DNA from: Aegilops tauschii subsp. strangulata | Taxonomy: Eukaryota > Streptophyta > Magnoliopsida > Poales > Poaceae | Assembly (NCBI RefSeq): GCF_002575655.3 | Contig: NC_053037.3 | Location: forward strand, 507,788,544 to 507,852,543 | Reading direction: 5' to 3' | Length of the DNA: 64,000 bases | Part shown: one piece after another, positions 1 to 10,727 of the stretch | How the letters are laid out: every line of letters starts with the position of its first letter | Position numbering within the stretch: the stretch's first letter is position 1 | Program-made: the position numbers and the translations under genes | The notes under the pieces: model-generated | Seen by the model: the letters and a program-made list of their open reading frames with translations, nothing else | Databases searched by the model: none | Told to the model about the DNA's origin: nothing

Positions 1-64
1 CCGAATTGGACTAGGAGGGGGGGGCGGCGCCCCCTTTCCTTCTCATTCTCCCCCTTCCTTTCCC

Positions 65-127
65 CCTCCTAGTAGGAGTAGGAAAGAGGGGAGTCCTACT
101 CCTACTAGGAGGAGGACTCCTCCTCCT
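65..127. repeat. Perfect inverted repeats upstream of the LTR TATA box
   Basis: Positions 65-83 are the exact reverse complement of 94-112 (19-bp arms, 10-base loop). Positions 107-116 are the reverse complement of 118-127 (1-base spacer). The two hairpins overlap, so they are mutually exclusive. A related, slightly diverged block is in the 3' LTR near 40727-40790. Confidence 0.85.
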
Positions 128-168
128 GGCGCGCCCTACAGGGGCCGGCCGGCCTCCCCTCTTTCTCC

Positions 169-176
169 TTTATATA
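169..176 (+). promoter_or_regulatory. TATA box of A1 5' LTR
   Basis: TTATATAC follows a CT-rich stretch about 430 bases before the LTR end. The equivalent TTATATAT is in the 3' LTR near 40830. The position fits the U3/R boundary of Copia LTRs. The transcription start was not determined. Confidence 0.6.
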
Positions 177-608
177 CGGGGGCAGGGGGGCACCCTAGGA
201 CACACAAGTTGATCATTGATCTCTCCCAGCCGTGTGCGGTCCCCCCTCCACCATAATCCACCTCGGTCATATCGTAGCGGTGTTTAGGCGAAGCCCTGCG
301 ACGGTAGCTTCATCATTATCGTCACCACGCCGTCGTGCTGACGAAACTCTCCCTTGAGCTCTACTGGATCGTGAGTTCGTGGGACGTCACCGAGCTGAAC
401 GTGTGCTGAACGCAGAGGTGCCGTACGTTCGGTACTTAGGATCGGTCGATCGTGAAGACGTACGACTACATCAACTGCATTGTTATAACACTTCCGCTTA
501 ACGGTCTACAAGGGTACGTGGATGACACTCTCCCCTCTCGTTGCTATGCATCACCATGATCTTGCGTGTGCGTAGGAATTTTTTTGAAATTACTACATTC
601 CCCAACAG

Positions 609-625
609 TGGCATCCGAGCCAGGT
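609..625 (+). other. A1 primer binding site (Met-tRNA type)
   Basis: TGGCATCCGAGCCAGG starts one base after the LTR terminus. It resembles the TGGTATCAGAGC consensus complementary to initiator methionine tRNA, which most plant Copia elements use. Confidence 0.85.
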
Positions 626-1842
626 TTATGCGTAGATGTTATATGCACGAGTAGAACACAAGTGAGTTGTGGGCGATACAAGTCATACTGCTTACCAACA
701 TGTCATACTTTGGTTTGGCGGTATTGTTGGATGAAGCGGCCCGGACCGACATTACACCTACGCTTACGCGAGACTGGTTCTACCGACGTGCTTTGCACAC
801 AGGTGGCTGGCGGGTGTCAGTTTCTCCAACTTTAGTTGAATCGAGTGTGGCTATGCCCGGTCCTTGAGAAGGTTAAAACAGCACTAACTTGACGAACTAT
901 CGTTGTGGTTTTGATGCGTAGGTAAGAACGGTTCTTGCTCAACCCGTAGCAGCCACGTAAAACTTGCAACAACAAAGTAGAGGACGTCTAACTTGTTTTT
1001 GCAGGGCATGTTGTGATGTGATATGGTCAAGACATGATGCTATATTTTATTGTATGAGATGACCATGTTTTGTAACGGAGTTATCGACAGCTGGCAGGAG
1101 CCATATGGTTGTCGCTTTATTGTATGCAATGCAATCGCGCTGTAATTTCTTTACTTTATCACTAAGCGGTAGCGATAGTCATAGAAGCAATAGTTGGCGA
1201 GATGACAACGATGCTACGATGGAGATCAAGGTGTCGCGCTGGTGATGATTGTGATCATGACGGTGCTTTGGAGATGGAGATCAAAGGCACAAGATGATGA
1301 TGGCCATATCATATCACTTATATTGATTGCATGTGATGTTTATCCTTTATGCATCTTATTCTGCTTTGATTTTCGGTAGCATTATAAGATGATCTCTCAC
1401 TAAATTTCAAGGTATAAGTGTTCTCCCTGAGTATGCACCGTTGCGAAAGTTCGTCGTGCCGAGACACCACGTGATGATCGGGTGTGATAAGCTCTACGTT
1501 CAAATACAATGGGTGTAAGCCAGTTTTACACACGCAGAATACTCGGGTTAAAACTTGATGAGCCTAGCATATGCAGATATGGCCTCGGAACACTGAGACC
1601 GAAAGGTCGAGCGTGAATCATATAATAGATATGATCAACATAGTGATGTTCACCATTGAAAACTACTCCATCTCACGTGATGATCGGACATGGTTTAGTT
1701 GAGATGGATCACGTGACCACGTAGATGATTCAAGGGATGTCTATCTAAGTGGGAGTTCTTAAGTAATATGATTAATTGAACTTTAATTTATCATGAACTT
1801 AGTACATGATAGTATTTTGCTTGTCTATGTTGTTGTAGATAG
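626..1842 (+). other. A1 untranslated leader
   Basis: This 1.2-kb leader between the PBS and the gag start has no ORF consistent with the element. Related leaders occur in A3 (about 15690-16983) and, reversed, in A2 (about 44261-45520). Such leaders carry packaging and dimerisation signals in Copia elements; none was identified individually here. Confidence 0.75.
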
Positions 1843-3312
1843 ATGGCCCGTGCTGTTGTTCCGTTGAATTTTAATGCGTTCCTTGAGAAAGCATGGTTGA
1901 AAGATGATGGTAGCAATTACACGGACTGGGTCCGTAACTTGAGGATTATCCTCATTGCTGCACAGAAGAATTATGTCCTGGAAGCACCGCTGGGTGCCAG
2001 GCCTGCTGCGGATGCAACTGACGATGTTAAGAACGCCTGGCAGAGCAAAGCTGATGACTACTCGATAGTTCAGTGTGCCATGCTTTACGGCTTAGAACCG
2101 GGAATTCAACAACGTTTTGAACATCATGGAGCATATGAGATGTTCCAGGAGTTGAAGTTAATATTTCAAGCAAATTCCCGGATTGAGAGATATGAAGTCT
2201 CCAATAAGTTCTACAGCTGCAAGATGGAGGAGAATAATTCTGTTAGTGAACATATACTCAAAATGTCTGGGTATAATAATCACTTGATTCAAATGGGAGT
2301 TAATCTTCCAGATGATAGTGTCATTGACAGAATTCTTCAATCACTGCCACCAAGCTACAAGAGCTTTGTGATGAACTATAATATGCAAGGGATGGATAAG
2401 ACAATTCCTGAGCTATTCGCAATGCTAAAGGCTGCGGAGGTAGAAATCAAGAAGGAGCATCAAGTGTTGATGGTCAACAAGACCACCAGTTTCAAGAAAA
2501 AGGGTAAAGGGAAGAAGAAGGGCAACTTCAGGAAGAACAGCAAACAAGTTGCTGCTCAGGAGAAGAAACCCAAGTCTGGACCTAAGCCTAAGACTGAGTG
2601 CTTCTACTGCAAACAGACTGGTCACTGGAAGCGGAACTGCTTCAAGTATTTGGTGGGTAAGAAGGATGGCAAGGTGAACAAAGGTATATGTGATATACAT
2701 GTTATTGATGTGTACCTTACTAATGCTCGCACTAGCACTTGGGTATTTGATACTGGTTCTGTTGCTAATATTTGCAACTCGAAACAGGGACTACGGATTA
2801 AGCGAAGATTGGCTAAGGACGAGGTGACGATGCACGTGGGAACTAGTTCCAAAGTCGATGTGATCGCGGTCGGCACGCTACCTCTACATCTACCTTCGGG
2901 ATTAGTTTTAGACCTGAATAATTGTTATTTGGTGCCAGCGTTAAGCATGAACATTATATCTGGATCTTGTTTGATGCGAGACGGTTATTCATTTAAATCA
3001 GAGAATAATGGTTGTTCTATTTATATGAGTAATATCTTTTATGGTCATGCACCCTTGAAGAGTGGTCTATTTTTATTAAATCTCGATAGTAGTGATACAC
3101 ATATTCATAATATTGAAGCCAAAAGATGCAGAGTTGATAATGATAGTGCAACTTATTTGTGGCACTGCCATTTAGGTCATATTGGTGTAAAGCGCATGAA
3201 GAAACTCGTACTGATGGACTTTTGGAATCACTTGATTATGAATCACTTGGTAAAACGTCGTTCTCCGGAACAATGGAGCGAGCAACAATTTGTTGGAGAT
3301 CATACATACTGA
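1843..3312 (+). CDS. A1 gag, protease and start of integrase (frameshifted at the 3' end)
   Basis: A 489-codon ORF whose ATG follows the leader. Residues about 1-210 are the Copia gag (UBN2-type) domain. A lysine-rich linker follows, then a CCHC zinc knuckle near residue 255 (CFYCKQTGHWKRNC) that binds RNA in the particle. The aspartic protease active site DTG is at about residue 305. The first half of the HHCC zinc finger of the pre-integrase domain (HCHLGH) is at about residue 445. After about 3205 the frame departs from the family: a short deletion removes the CxxC half of the HHCC finger, and the last roughly 40 residues are out of frame. Product: structural particle protein and processing protease. 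Confidence 0.9.
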   Translation: MARAVVPLNFNAFLEKAWLKDDGSNYTDWVRNLRIILIAAQKNYVLEAPLGARPAADATDDVKNAWQSKADDYSIVQCAMLYGLEPGIQQRFEHHGAYEMFQELKLIFQANSRIERYEVSNKFYSCKMEENNSVSEHILKMSGYNNHLIQMGVNLPDDSVIDRILQSLPPSYKSFVMNYNMQGMDKTIPELFAMLKAAEVEIKKEHQVLMVNKTTSFKKKGKGKKKGNFRKNSKQVAAQEKKPKSGPKPKTECFYCKQTGHWKRNCFKYLVGKKDGKVNKGICDIHVIDVYLTNARTSTWVFDTGSVANICNSKQGLRIKRRLAKDEVTMHVGTSSKVDVIAVGTLPLHLPSGLVLDLNNCYLVPALSMNIISGSCLMRDGYSFKSENNGCSIYMSNIFYGHAPLKSGLFLLNLDSSDTHIHNIEAKRCRVDNDSATYLWHCHLGHIGVKRMKKLVLMDFWNHLIMNHLVKRRSPEQWSEQQFVGDHTY

Positions 3313-3874
3313 TGTATGTGGTCCAATGAATATTGAGGCTCGCGTCAGGTATCGTTATTTTCTCACCTTCACAGATGATTTGAGCAGATATGGGTATATC
3401 TACTTAATGAAACATAAGTCTGAAACATTTGAAAAGTTCAAAGAATTTCAAATTGAAGTGGAAAATCATCGTAACAAGAAAATAAAGTTTCTATGATCTG
3501 ATCGTGGAGGAGAATATTTGAGTTACGAGTTTGGTCTACATTTGAAACAATGCGGAATAGTGTCACAACTCACGCCACCCGGAACACCACAGCGAAATGG
3601 TGTGTCCGAACGTCGTAATCGTACTTTACTAGATATGGTGCGATCTATGATGTCTCTTACTGATTTACCGTTATCGTTTTGGGGTTATGCTTTAGAGATG
3701 GTTGCATTCACGTTAAATAGGGCACCATCAAAATCCGTTGAGACGACGCCTTATGAACTGTGGTTTGGCAAGAAACCCAAGTTGTCGTTTCTTAAAGTTT
3801 GGGGTTGTGATGCTTATGTGAAAAAGCTTCAACCTGATAAGCTCGAACCCAAATCGAGAAATGTGTCTTCATAG
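3290..3874 (+). pseudogene. A1 integrase core, broken by a stop codon
   Basis: Two same-frame segments (3290-3496 and 3497-3874) are separated by a TGA at 3494-3496. The DDE catalytic residues are all visible: HTDVCGP near 3300, SDRGGEY just after the stop, and NGVSERRN near 3600. The Copia integrase inserts the cDNA into the chromosome. The stop lies immediately before the second catalytic aspartate, so only a truncated, inactive product could be made without readthrough. The reading frame is lost again at about 3855. Confidence 0.88.
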
Positions 3875-4199
3875 GATACCCAAAGGAAACTGTTGGGTAC
3901 ACCTTCTATCACAGATCCGAAGGCAAGGCATTTGTTGCTAAGAATGGATCCTTTCTAGAGAAGGAGTTTCTCTCAAAAGAAGTGAGTGCGAGGAAAGTAG
4001 AACTTGATGAGGTAACTGTACCTGCTCCCTTATTGGAAAGTAGTTCATCACAGAAACCGGTTTTTGTGACACCTACACCAATCAGTGAAGAAGCTAATGA
4101 TATTGATCATGAAACTTCAGATCAAGTACTACCGAACCTTGTAGGTCAATCAGAGTAAAATCCGCACCAGAGTGGTATGGTAATCCTATTCTGGAGGTC
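3875..4199 (+). pseudogene. A1 integrase C-terminus and IN-RT linker (out of frame)
   Basis: In a shifted frame this stretch reads as the C-terminal integrase segment (FIGYP motif near 3867) followed by a Ser/Thr/Pro/Glu-rich linker, as in other Copia polyproteins. A second frameshift near 4130 separates it from RT. No separate gene is present. Confidence 0.75.
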
Positions 4200-4783
4200 A
4201 TGTTACTTGACCAAGGCGAACCTACAAACTATGAAGAAGCGATGGTGAGCCCAGATTCCGCAAAATGGCTTGAGTCCATGAAATCTGAGATGGGATCCAT
4301 GTATGAGAACAAAGGGTGGACTTTGGTTGAATTGCCCGATGATCGGCAAGCCATAGAGAATAAATGGATCTTCAAGAAGAAGACTGACACTAACGGTAAT
4401 GTTACTGTCTACAAAGCTCGACTTGTTGCGAAAGGTTTTCGACAAGTTCAAGGAGTTGACTACAATGAGACTTTCTCACCCGTAGCGATGCTTAAGTCTG
4501 TCCGAATCATGTTAGCAATTGCCGCATCTTATGATTATGAAATTTGGCAAATGGATGTCAAAACTGCATTCCTGAATGGATTTCTAGAAGAAGAGTTGTA
4601 TATGATGCAACCGGAAGGTTTTGTTGATCCAAAGGGAGCTACCAAAGTGTGCAAGCTCCAGCGATCCATTTATGGACTGGTGCAAGCCTCTCGGAGTTGG
4701 AATAAACGTTTTGATAGTGTGATCAAAGCATATGGTTTTATACAGACTTTTGGAGAAGCCTGTATTTACAAGAAATTTAGTGG
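4200..4783 (+). pseudogene. A1 reverse transcriptase, N-terminal half (RVT_2), cut by G1
   Basis: About 195 codons of the Copia RT fingers and palm: NKWIFKKK, ARLVAKGF, the first catalytic aspartate in QMDVKTAFLNG (near 4550), and YGLVQASRSW. The coding sequence stops abruptly at 4783-4788, where the G1 LTR begins. The rest, including YVDD, resumes in the same frame at 38593. The GAGCT at both ends is the TSD made by G1. Confidence 0.93.
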
Positions 4784-4788
4784 GAGCT

Positions 4789-6305
4789 TGTCCATTTTGC
4801 ATCATGCTTTTATATCGATATTTATTGCATTATGGGCTGTTATTACACATTATGTCACAATACTTATGCCTATTCTCTCTTATTTTACAAGGTTTACATG
4901 AAGAGGGAGAATGCCGGCAGCTGGAATTCTAGGCTGGAAAAGGAGCAAATATTAGAGACCTATTCTGCACAATTCCAAAAGTCCTAAAACTCCACGGAAG
5001 TTACTTTTGGGAATAATAAAAAATACTGAGCGAAGAAAATACCAGAGGGGACCCACACCCTGGGCACGACGGTGGGGGGCGCGCCCTACCCCCCTGGGCG
5101 CGCCCCCTACCTCGTGGCCCCCTGGTGGCCCTCCGGTTCCCATCTTCTGCTATATGAAGTATTTCGTCCGAAGAAAAATCATAAGCAAGCTTTCGGGATG
5201 AGACTCCGCCGCCACGAGGTGGAACCTTGGCGGAACCAATCTAGGGCTTTGGCGGAGCTGTTCTGCCGGGGACACTTCCCTCCGGGAGGGGGAAATCATC
5301 GCCATCGTCATCACCAACGATCCTCTCATCGGGAGGGGGTCCATCTTCATCAACATCTTCACCAGCACCATCTCCTCTCAAACCCTAGTTCATCTCTTGT
5401 ATCCAATTCTTGTCTCTAAGTCTGAGATTGGTACCTGTAGGTTGCTAGTAGTGTTGATTACTCCTTGTAGTTGATGCTAGTTGGTTTACTTGGTGGAAGA
5501 TCATATGTTCAGATCCATTATGCATATTAATACCCCTCTGATTATGAACATGAATATGCTTTGTGAGTAGTTACGTTTGTTCCTGAGGACATGGGAGAAG
5601 TCTTGCTATTAGTAGTCATGTGAATTTGGTATTCGTTCGATATTTTGATGAGATGTATGTTGTCTCTCCTCTAGTGGTGTCATGTGAACGTCGACTACAT
5701 GACACTTCACCATTATTTGGGCCTAGAGGAAGGCATTGGGAAGTAATAAGTAGATGATGGGTTGCTAGAGTGACAGAAGCTTAAACCCTAGTTTATGCAT
5801 TGCTTCGTAAGGGGTTGATTTGGATCCATATGTTTCATGATATGGTTAGGTTTACCTTAATACTTCTTTTGTAGTTGCGGATGCTTGCAATAGGACTTAA
5901 TCATAAGTGGGATGCTTGTCCAAGTAAGGACAGCACCAAAGCACCGGTCCACCCACATATCAAATTATCAAAGTACCGAACACGAATCATATGAACGTGA
6001 TGAAAACTAGCTTGACGATAATTCCCATGTGTCCTCGGGAGCGCTTTTCTCTATATAAGAGTTTGTCCAGGCTTGTCCTTTGCTACAAAAAGGATTGGGC
6101 CACCTTGCTGCACTTTATTTACTTTTGTTACTTGTTGATCGTTACAAATTATCTTATCACAAAACTATCTGTTACCTATAATTTCAGTGCTTGCAGAGAA
6201 TACCTTTCTGAAAACCGCTTATTATTTACTTTTGCTCCTCATTGGGTTCGACACTCTTACTTATCGAAAAGACTACGATAGATCCCCTATACTTGTGGGT
6301 CATCA
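4789..6305 (+). repeat. G1 5' LTR
   Basis: About 1.5 kb, homologous throughout to 37068-38587. Its first bases lost about five nucleotides (TGTCC instead of TGATACGTCC). It ends GGGTCATCA at 6305. A TATA box (TCTATATAAG, 6050-6059) lies about 250 bases before the end. A palindromic GC-rich module is at about 5061-5120. Short ORFs inside it are not genes. Confidence 0.95.
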
Positions 6306-6316
6306 AGACTCTTTTC

Positions 6317-6334
6317 TGGCGCCGTTGCCGGGGA
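6317..6334 (+). other. G1 primer binding site (Asp-tRNA type)
   Basis: TGGCGCCGTTGCCGGGGA begins 11 bases after the LTR end. It is the Asp-tRNA complement characteristic of Athila-type Gypsy elements. Confidence 0.88.
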
Positions 6335-6411
6335 GTGAAGCGCCTTTGGTAGGCGGAATTTGGTAAGGGAAAATTTATATAGTGTGCTGAAATTTACTGT
6401 CACTTGTTACT

Positions 6412-7770
6412 ATGGAAAGTAATCCTCTGAGGGGCTTGTTCGGGGTATCTTCACCCCGACCAGTAGAGCAAAGAGTTGCTCCTCAACCTACTGAACCTAC
6501 TGAAAATGAAAATGTCTACTTTGAAATTCCTTCGGGTATGATAGAGAAACTGCTAGCTAATCCTTTTGCAGGAGATGGAACATTGCATCCCGATTTACAC
6601 TTAATCTATGTGGATGAAGTTTGTGGATTATTTAAGCTTGCAGGTATGCCCGATGATGTTATCAAGAAGAAGGTCTTCCCTTTATCTTTGAAGGGAGATG
6701 CATTGACATGGTACAGGCTATGTGATGATATGGGATCATGGGACTATAAGTGATTGAAATTGGAATTTCATCAGAAGTTTTATCCTATGAATCTTGTTCA
6801 CCGTGATTGTAATTATATATATAATTTTTGGCCTCGCGAAGGAGAAAGCATGGCTCAAGCTTGGGGGAGGCTTAAGTCAATGTTATATTCATTCCCCAAT
6901 CATGAGCTCTCAAGTGAAATGATTATTCAAAATTTTTATGCTCGGCTTTCTGACAACAATCGCTCCATGCTCGATACTTCTTGTACTGGTTCCTTTATGA
7001 TGAAGACTATTGAATTCAAATGGAATTTATTGGAGAGAATTAAACGCAACTCTGAAGATTGGGATCTCGATGAAGGTAAGGAGTCAGGTATAACACCTAA
7101 GTTTGATTGTGTTAAATCTTTTATGGATACTGATGTTTTCCATAAATTTAGCACTAAATATGGACTTGACTCTGAGATAGTAGCTTCTTTCTGTGAATCC
7201 TTTGCTACTCATGTTGATCTCCCTAAGGAGAAGTGGTTTAATCATCCTCCCATAGAAGTAAAAGTAGTTGCACCTATTAAAGTTGAAGAAAAGACTATCA
7301 CTTATAATGATCCTATTGTTCCTACTGCTTATGTTGAGAAACCACCTTTCCCTGTTAGAATAAAGGATCATGCTAGAGCTTCAACTGTGGTTCGTAAAAG
7401 CAATATTAGAACTTATACACCTCCTGAGCAAGTTAAGGTTGAACCTAATATTGCTATTGTTAAGGATCTCTTGGCTGATAATATTGATGGGCATGTTATT
7501 TATTTCTGTGAAGAAACTGCTAGAATTGCTAAACCTTGTGCTAAAGATAAACATAGACCTGTGGTAGGCATGCCTGTTATTTCAGTTAAAATAGGAGATC
7601 ATTGTTATCATGGCTTGTGTGATATGGGTTCCAGTGCTAGTGCAATACCTATTTCTTTATATCAAGAAATTATGCATGATATTACACCTGCTGAGTTAGA
7701 AGAAATCGATGTCACAATTAAGCTTGCCAATAGAGATACTATTTCACCAATTAGGACTGTTAGATGTTGA
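6412..7770 (+). pseudogene. G1 gag and protease start (in-frame stop)
   Basis: The ATG at 6412 opens an Athila gag: about 113 codons, then a TGA at 6751-6753, then 338 further codons in the same frame. The retrotransposon gag motif (PLSLKGDALTWY then FHQKFYP) straddles the stop. Downstream (near 7615) is the aspartic protease site, written CDMGSS where the family usually has CDLGAS. After about 7740 the frame shifts and protease continues in the next ORF. The product would be the particle protein fused to a processing protease. The stop makes a full Gag impossible without readthrough. Confidence 0.88.
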
Positions 7771-8141
7771 AGTCTTGTGTGGGAAAACTAAATATCCTGC
7801 TGATTTCGTTGTTCTTGGTTCCTCACAAGATAGCTTTTGTCCCATTATATTTGGTAGACCCTTCTTGAACACTGTTAATGCTAAGATAAACTACGAAAAG
7901 GATGTTGTTACTATTGGTTTGGGTGATATGTCTCATGAGTTCAATTTTTCTAAATTCGTAGACAACACCATGAAGAGGAATTGCCTAGTAAGGATGAAAT
8001 TATTAGTCTTGCTTCTATTGTCGTGCCTCCTAGTGATCCTTTAGAACAATATTTGCTAGACCATGAAAATGATATGTTTATGAATGAAAAAAGGGAAATA
8101 GATGAAGTATCTTTAAACAGGGACCTATTCTGAAACACAAC
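7709..8141 (+). pseudogene. G1 protease C-terminal part and PR-RT linker
   Basis: From about 7760 the frame encodes the C-terminal half of the retroviral-type protease (PADFVVLG, CPIIFGRPFLNT), then an acidic linker disrupted by another frameshift near 7975. It belongs with the previous feature; it is not a separate gene. Confidence 0.8.
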
Positions 8142-8998
8142 TTGCCTATTGAAATCCTAGGGGATCCTCCTCCACCCAAGGGTGATCCCGTGTTTGAGCT
8201 TAAACCATTGCCTGATACTCTTAAATATGCTTATCTTGATGAAAAGAAGATATATCCTGTTATTATTAGTGCTAACCTTTTAGAGAAGGAGGAAGAAAAA
8301 TTATTGAAAACTCTGAAGAAGCACCGTGCTGCTATTGGATATACTCTTGATGATCTTAAGGGCATTAGTCCCACTCTATGTCAACACAAAATAAATCTGG
8401 AGAAAGACGCCAAACCAGTTATTGATCATCAACGACGATTAAATCCTAAGATGGAAGGAGTGGTAAGAAAGGAAATATTAAAGCTCCTTGAGGCAGGTAT
8501 AATTTATCCCGTTGCTGATAGCCAGTGGGTAAGTCCTGTCAATTGTGTCCCTAAGAAGGGAGGTATTACTGTCGTTCCTAATGATAAAGATGAATTAATT
8601 CCGCAAAGAATTATTATAGGTTATAGGATGGTAATTGACTTCCATAAATTAATAAGGCTACTAAAAAGGATCATTACCCCTTACCTTTTATTGATCAAAT
8701 GCTAGAAAGATTATCCAAACATACACATTTTTGTTTTCTAGATGGTTACTCTGGTTTCTCTCAAATACCTGTGTCAGCTGATGATCAAGCTAAGACCACT
8801 TTTACTTGCCCTTTCGGTACTTTTGCTTATAGATGTATGCCTTTTGGTTTATGTAATGCACCTGCTACCTTTCAAAGATGCATGATGACTATATTCTCTG
8901 ATTTTTGTGAAAAGATTTGTGAGGTTTTCATGGATGAGTTCTCCGTCTATGGATCCTCTTTTGATGATTGCTTGAGCAACCTTGATCGAGTTTTGTAG
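8142..8998 (+). pseudogene. G1 reverse transcriptase, mutated active site
   Basis: RT fingers and palm lie in two frames (8142-8705 and 8699-8998) joined by a frameshift near 8690. Visible family motifs are WVSPVNCVPKKGG, MVIDFHKLI (first catalytic Asp region), FLDGYSGFSQI, TCPFGTFAYRCMPFGL and NAPATFQR. The catalytic box reads FMDE at about 8929-8940 instead of FMDD: one of the two metal-binding aspartates is replaced by glutamate, which is expected to abolish or strongly reduce polymerisation. A TAG at 8996-8998 ends the segment. Confidence 0.88.
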
Positions 8999-9022
8999 AG
9001 ATGTGAAGACACTAACCTTGTC

Positions 9023-9937
9023 TTGAATTGGGAGAAGTGCCACTTTATGGTTAATGAAGGTATTTTCTTGGGGCACAAAATTTCTGAAAGAGGCATTGAA
9101 GTTGATAAAGCTAAAGTCGATGCTATTGAAAAGATGCCATGTCCCAAGGACATCAAAGGTATAAGAAGTTTTCTTGGTCATGCCAGTTTTTATAGGAGGT
9201 TCATTAAGGACTTCTCAAAAATTTCTCGGCCTTTGACTAATCTATTACAAAAAGATATACCATTTGTCTTTAATGATGATTGTGTAGAAGCATTTGAAAT
9301 ACTTAAGAAAGCATTGATTTCTGCACCTATTGTTCAGCCACCTGATTGGAATTTACCCTTTGAAATTATGTGTGATGCTAGTGATTATGCTGTAGGTGCT
9401 GTTCTAGGGCAAAGAGTTGATAAGAAATTAGATGTTATTCAATACGCTAGTAAAACTCTAGACAGTGCTCAGAAAAATTATGCTACTACTGAAAAAGAAT
9501 TCTTAGGAGTTGTATTTGCTTGTGATAAGTTCAGACCTTATATTGTTGATTCTAAAGTAACTATTCACACGGATCATGCTGCTATTAAATATCTTATGGA
9601 AAAGAAAGATGCTAAACCTAGACTTATTAGATTGGTTCTCTTGCTACAAGAATTTGATTTGCACATTATTGATAGAAAGGGAGCTGAGAACCCCGTTGCA
9701 GACAACTTGTCTAGGTTAGAGAATGTTCTTGATGACCCACTACCTATTGATGATAGCTTTCCTGATGAACAATTAAATGTCATAAATGCTTCTCGTACTG
9801 CTCCATGGTATGCTGATTATGCTAATTACATTGTTGCTAAATTTATACCAGCAAGTTTCACATACCAGCAAAAGAAAAAAAAATTCTACGATTTGAGACA
9901 TTACTTTTGGGATGACCCACATCTAAAGAAGGAGTAG
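9023..9937 (+). pseudogene. G1 RT connection and RNase H domain
   Basis: A 304-codon open stretch: RT thumb ([33 protein letters not shown]), then the RNase H-like domain with [14 protein letters not shown], the catalytic Glu region [14 protein letters not shown] and [10 protein letters not shown], then the start of the integrase linker. RNase H degrades RNA in the RNA-DNA hybrid. It is in the same polyprotein as the preceding RT but is separated from it by a stop and short frame disruption. Confidence 0.9.
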
Positions 9938-10722
9938 ATGGTGTTATTAGGCGTTGTGTACCTGAGCATGAACAGGAACAGATCCTATGCAAGTGTCACT
10001 CCGAGGCTTATGGAGGACACCACGTTTGAGATAGAACTGCACATAAGGTATTGCAATCCGGTTTTTATTGGCCTACTCTCTTCAAGGATGCCCGTAAGTT
10101 TGTCTTATCTTGTGATGAATGTCAAAGAATTGGTAATATTAGTAGACGTCAGGAAATGCCTATGAATTATTCACTTGTTATTGAACCATTTGATTTTGGG
10201 GCTTTGATTATATGGGACCGTTTCCTGCCTCTAATGGATATACTCATATTTTAGTTGGTGTTGATTACGTTACTAAGTTGGTAGAAGCTATTCCAACTAG
10301 TAGTGCTGATCATAACACTTCTATTAAGATGCTTAAAGAAATTATTTTTTCGAGGTTTGGAGTCCCTATATATTTAATGACTGATGGTGGTTCACATTTT
10401 ATTCATGGTGCTTTCTGTAAAATGCTTGCCAAGTATGATGTTAATCATAGAATTGCATCTCCTTATAACCCACAGTCTAGTGGTCAAGTAGAATTGAGCA
10501 ATAGAGAACTCAAATTAATTTTGCAAAAGACTGTTAATAGATCTAGAAAGAATTGGTCCAAGAAACTTGATGATGCATTATGGGCCTATAGAACTGCATA
10601 TAAAAATCCTATGGGTATGTCTCCGCATAAAATGGTTTATGGAAAAGCATGTCACTTACCTCTTGAACTAGAACATAAGGCATATTGGGCTATTAAATAG
10701 CTCAACTATGATTTCAAACTTG
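9938..10722 (+). pseudogene. G1 integrase, N-terminal and core domains, cut by G3
   Basis: The zinc-binding N-terminal region (CDECQRIGN, near 10110) and the DDE core (GVDYVTK near 10260, TDGGSHF near 10380, SGQVEL near 10485) are spread over three frames because of small indels. WAYRTAYKNPMGMSPHKMVYGKACHLPLELEHKAYWAIK is intact, then TAG replaces a sense codon at 10698. Coding similarity ends exactly at the G3 LTR and resumes at 24412. Confidence 0.88.
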
Positions 10723-10727
10723 CCAGT

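Larger units (their letters stand above)
1..607 (+). repeat. A1 5' LTR, 3' portion
   Basis: This matches the last part of the complete 3' LTR at 39629-41266 with scattered substitutions. It ends TTCCCCAACA at 607, directly before a methionine-tRNA-type primer binding site. The first roughly 1 kb of the LTR is to the left of the window. Confidence 0.95.

Noticed and set aside
609..625. Possible tRNA gene fragment
   Set aside because: This is a primer binding site; only the 3' complement is present.
5072..5419. His-rich ORF in the G1 5' LTR
   Set aside because: Overlaps the GC-rich palindrome and TATA-proximal LTR; not preserved at the same length in the 3' LTR.
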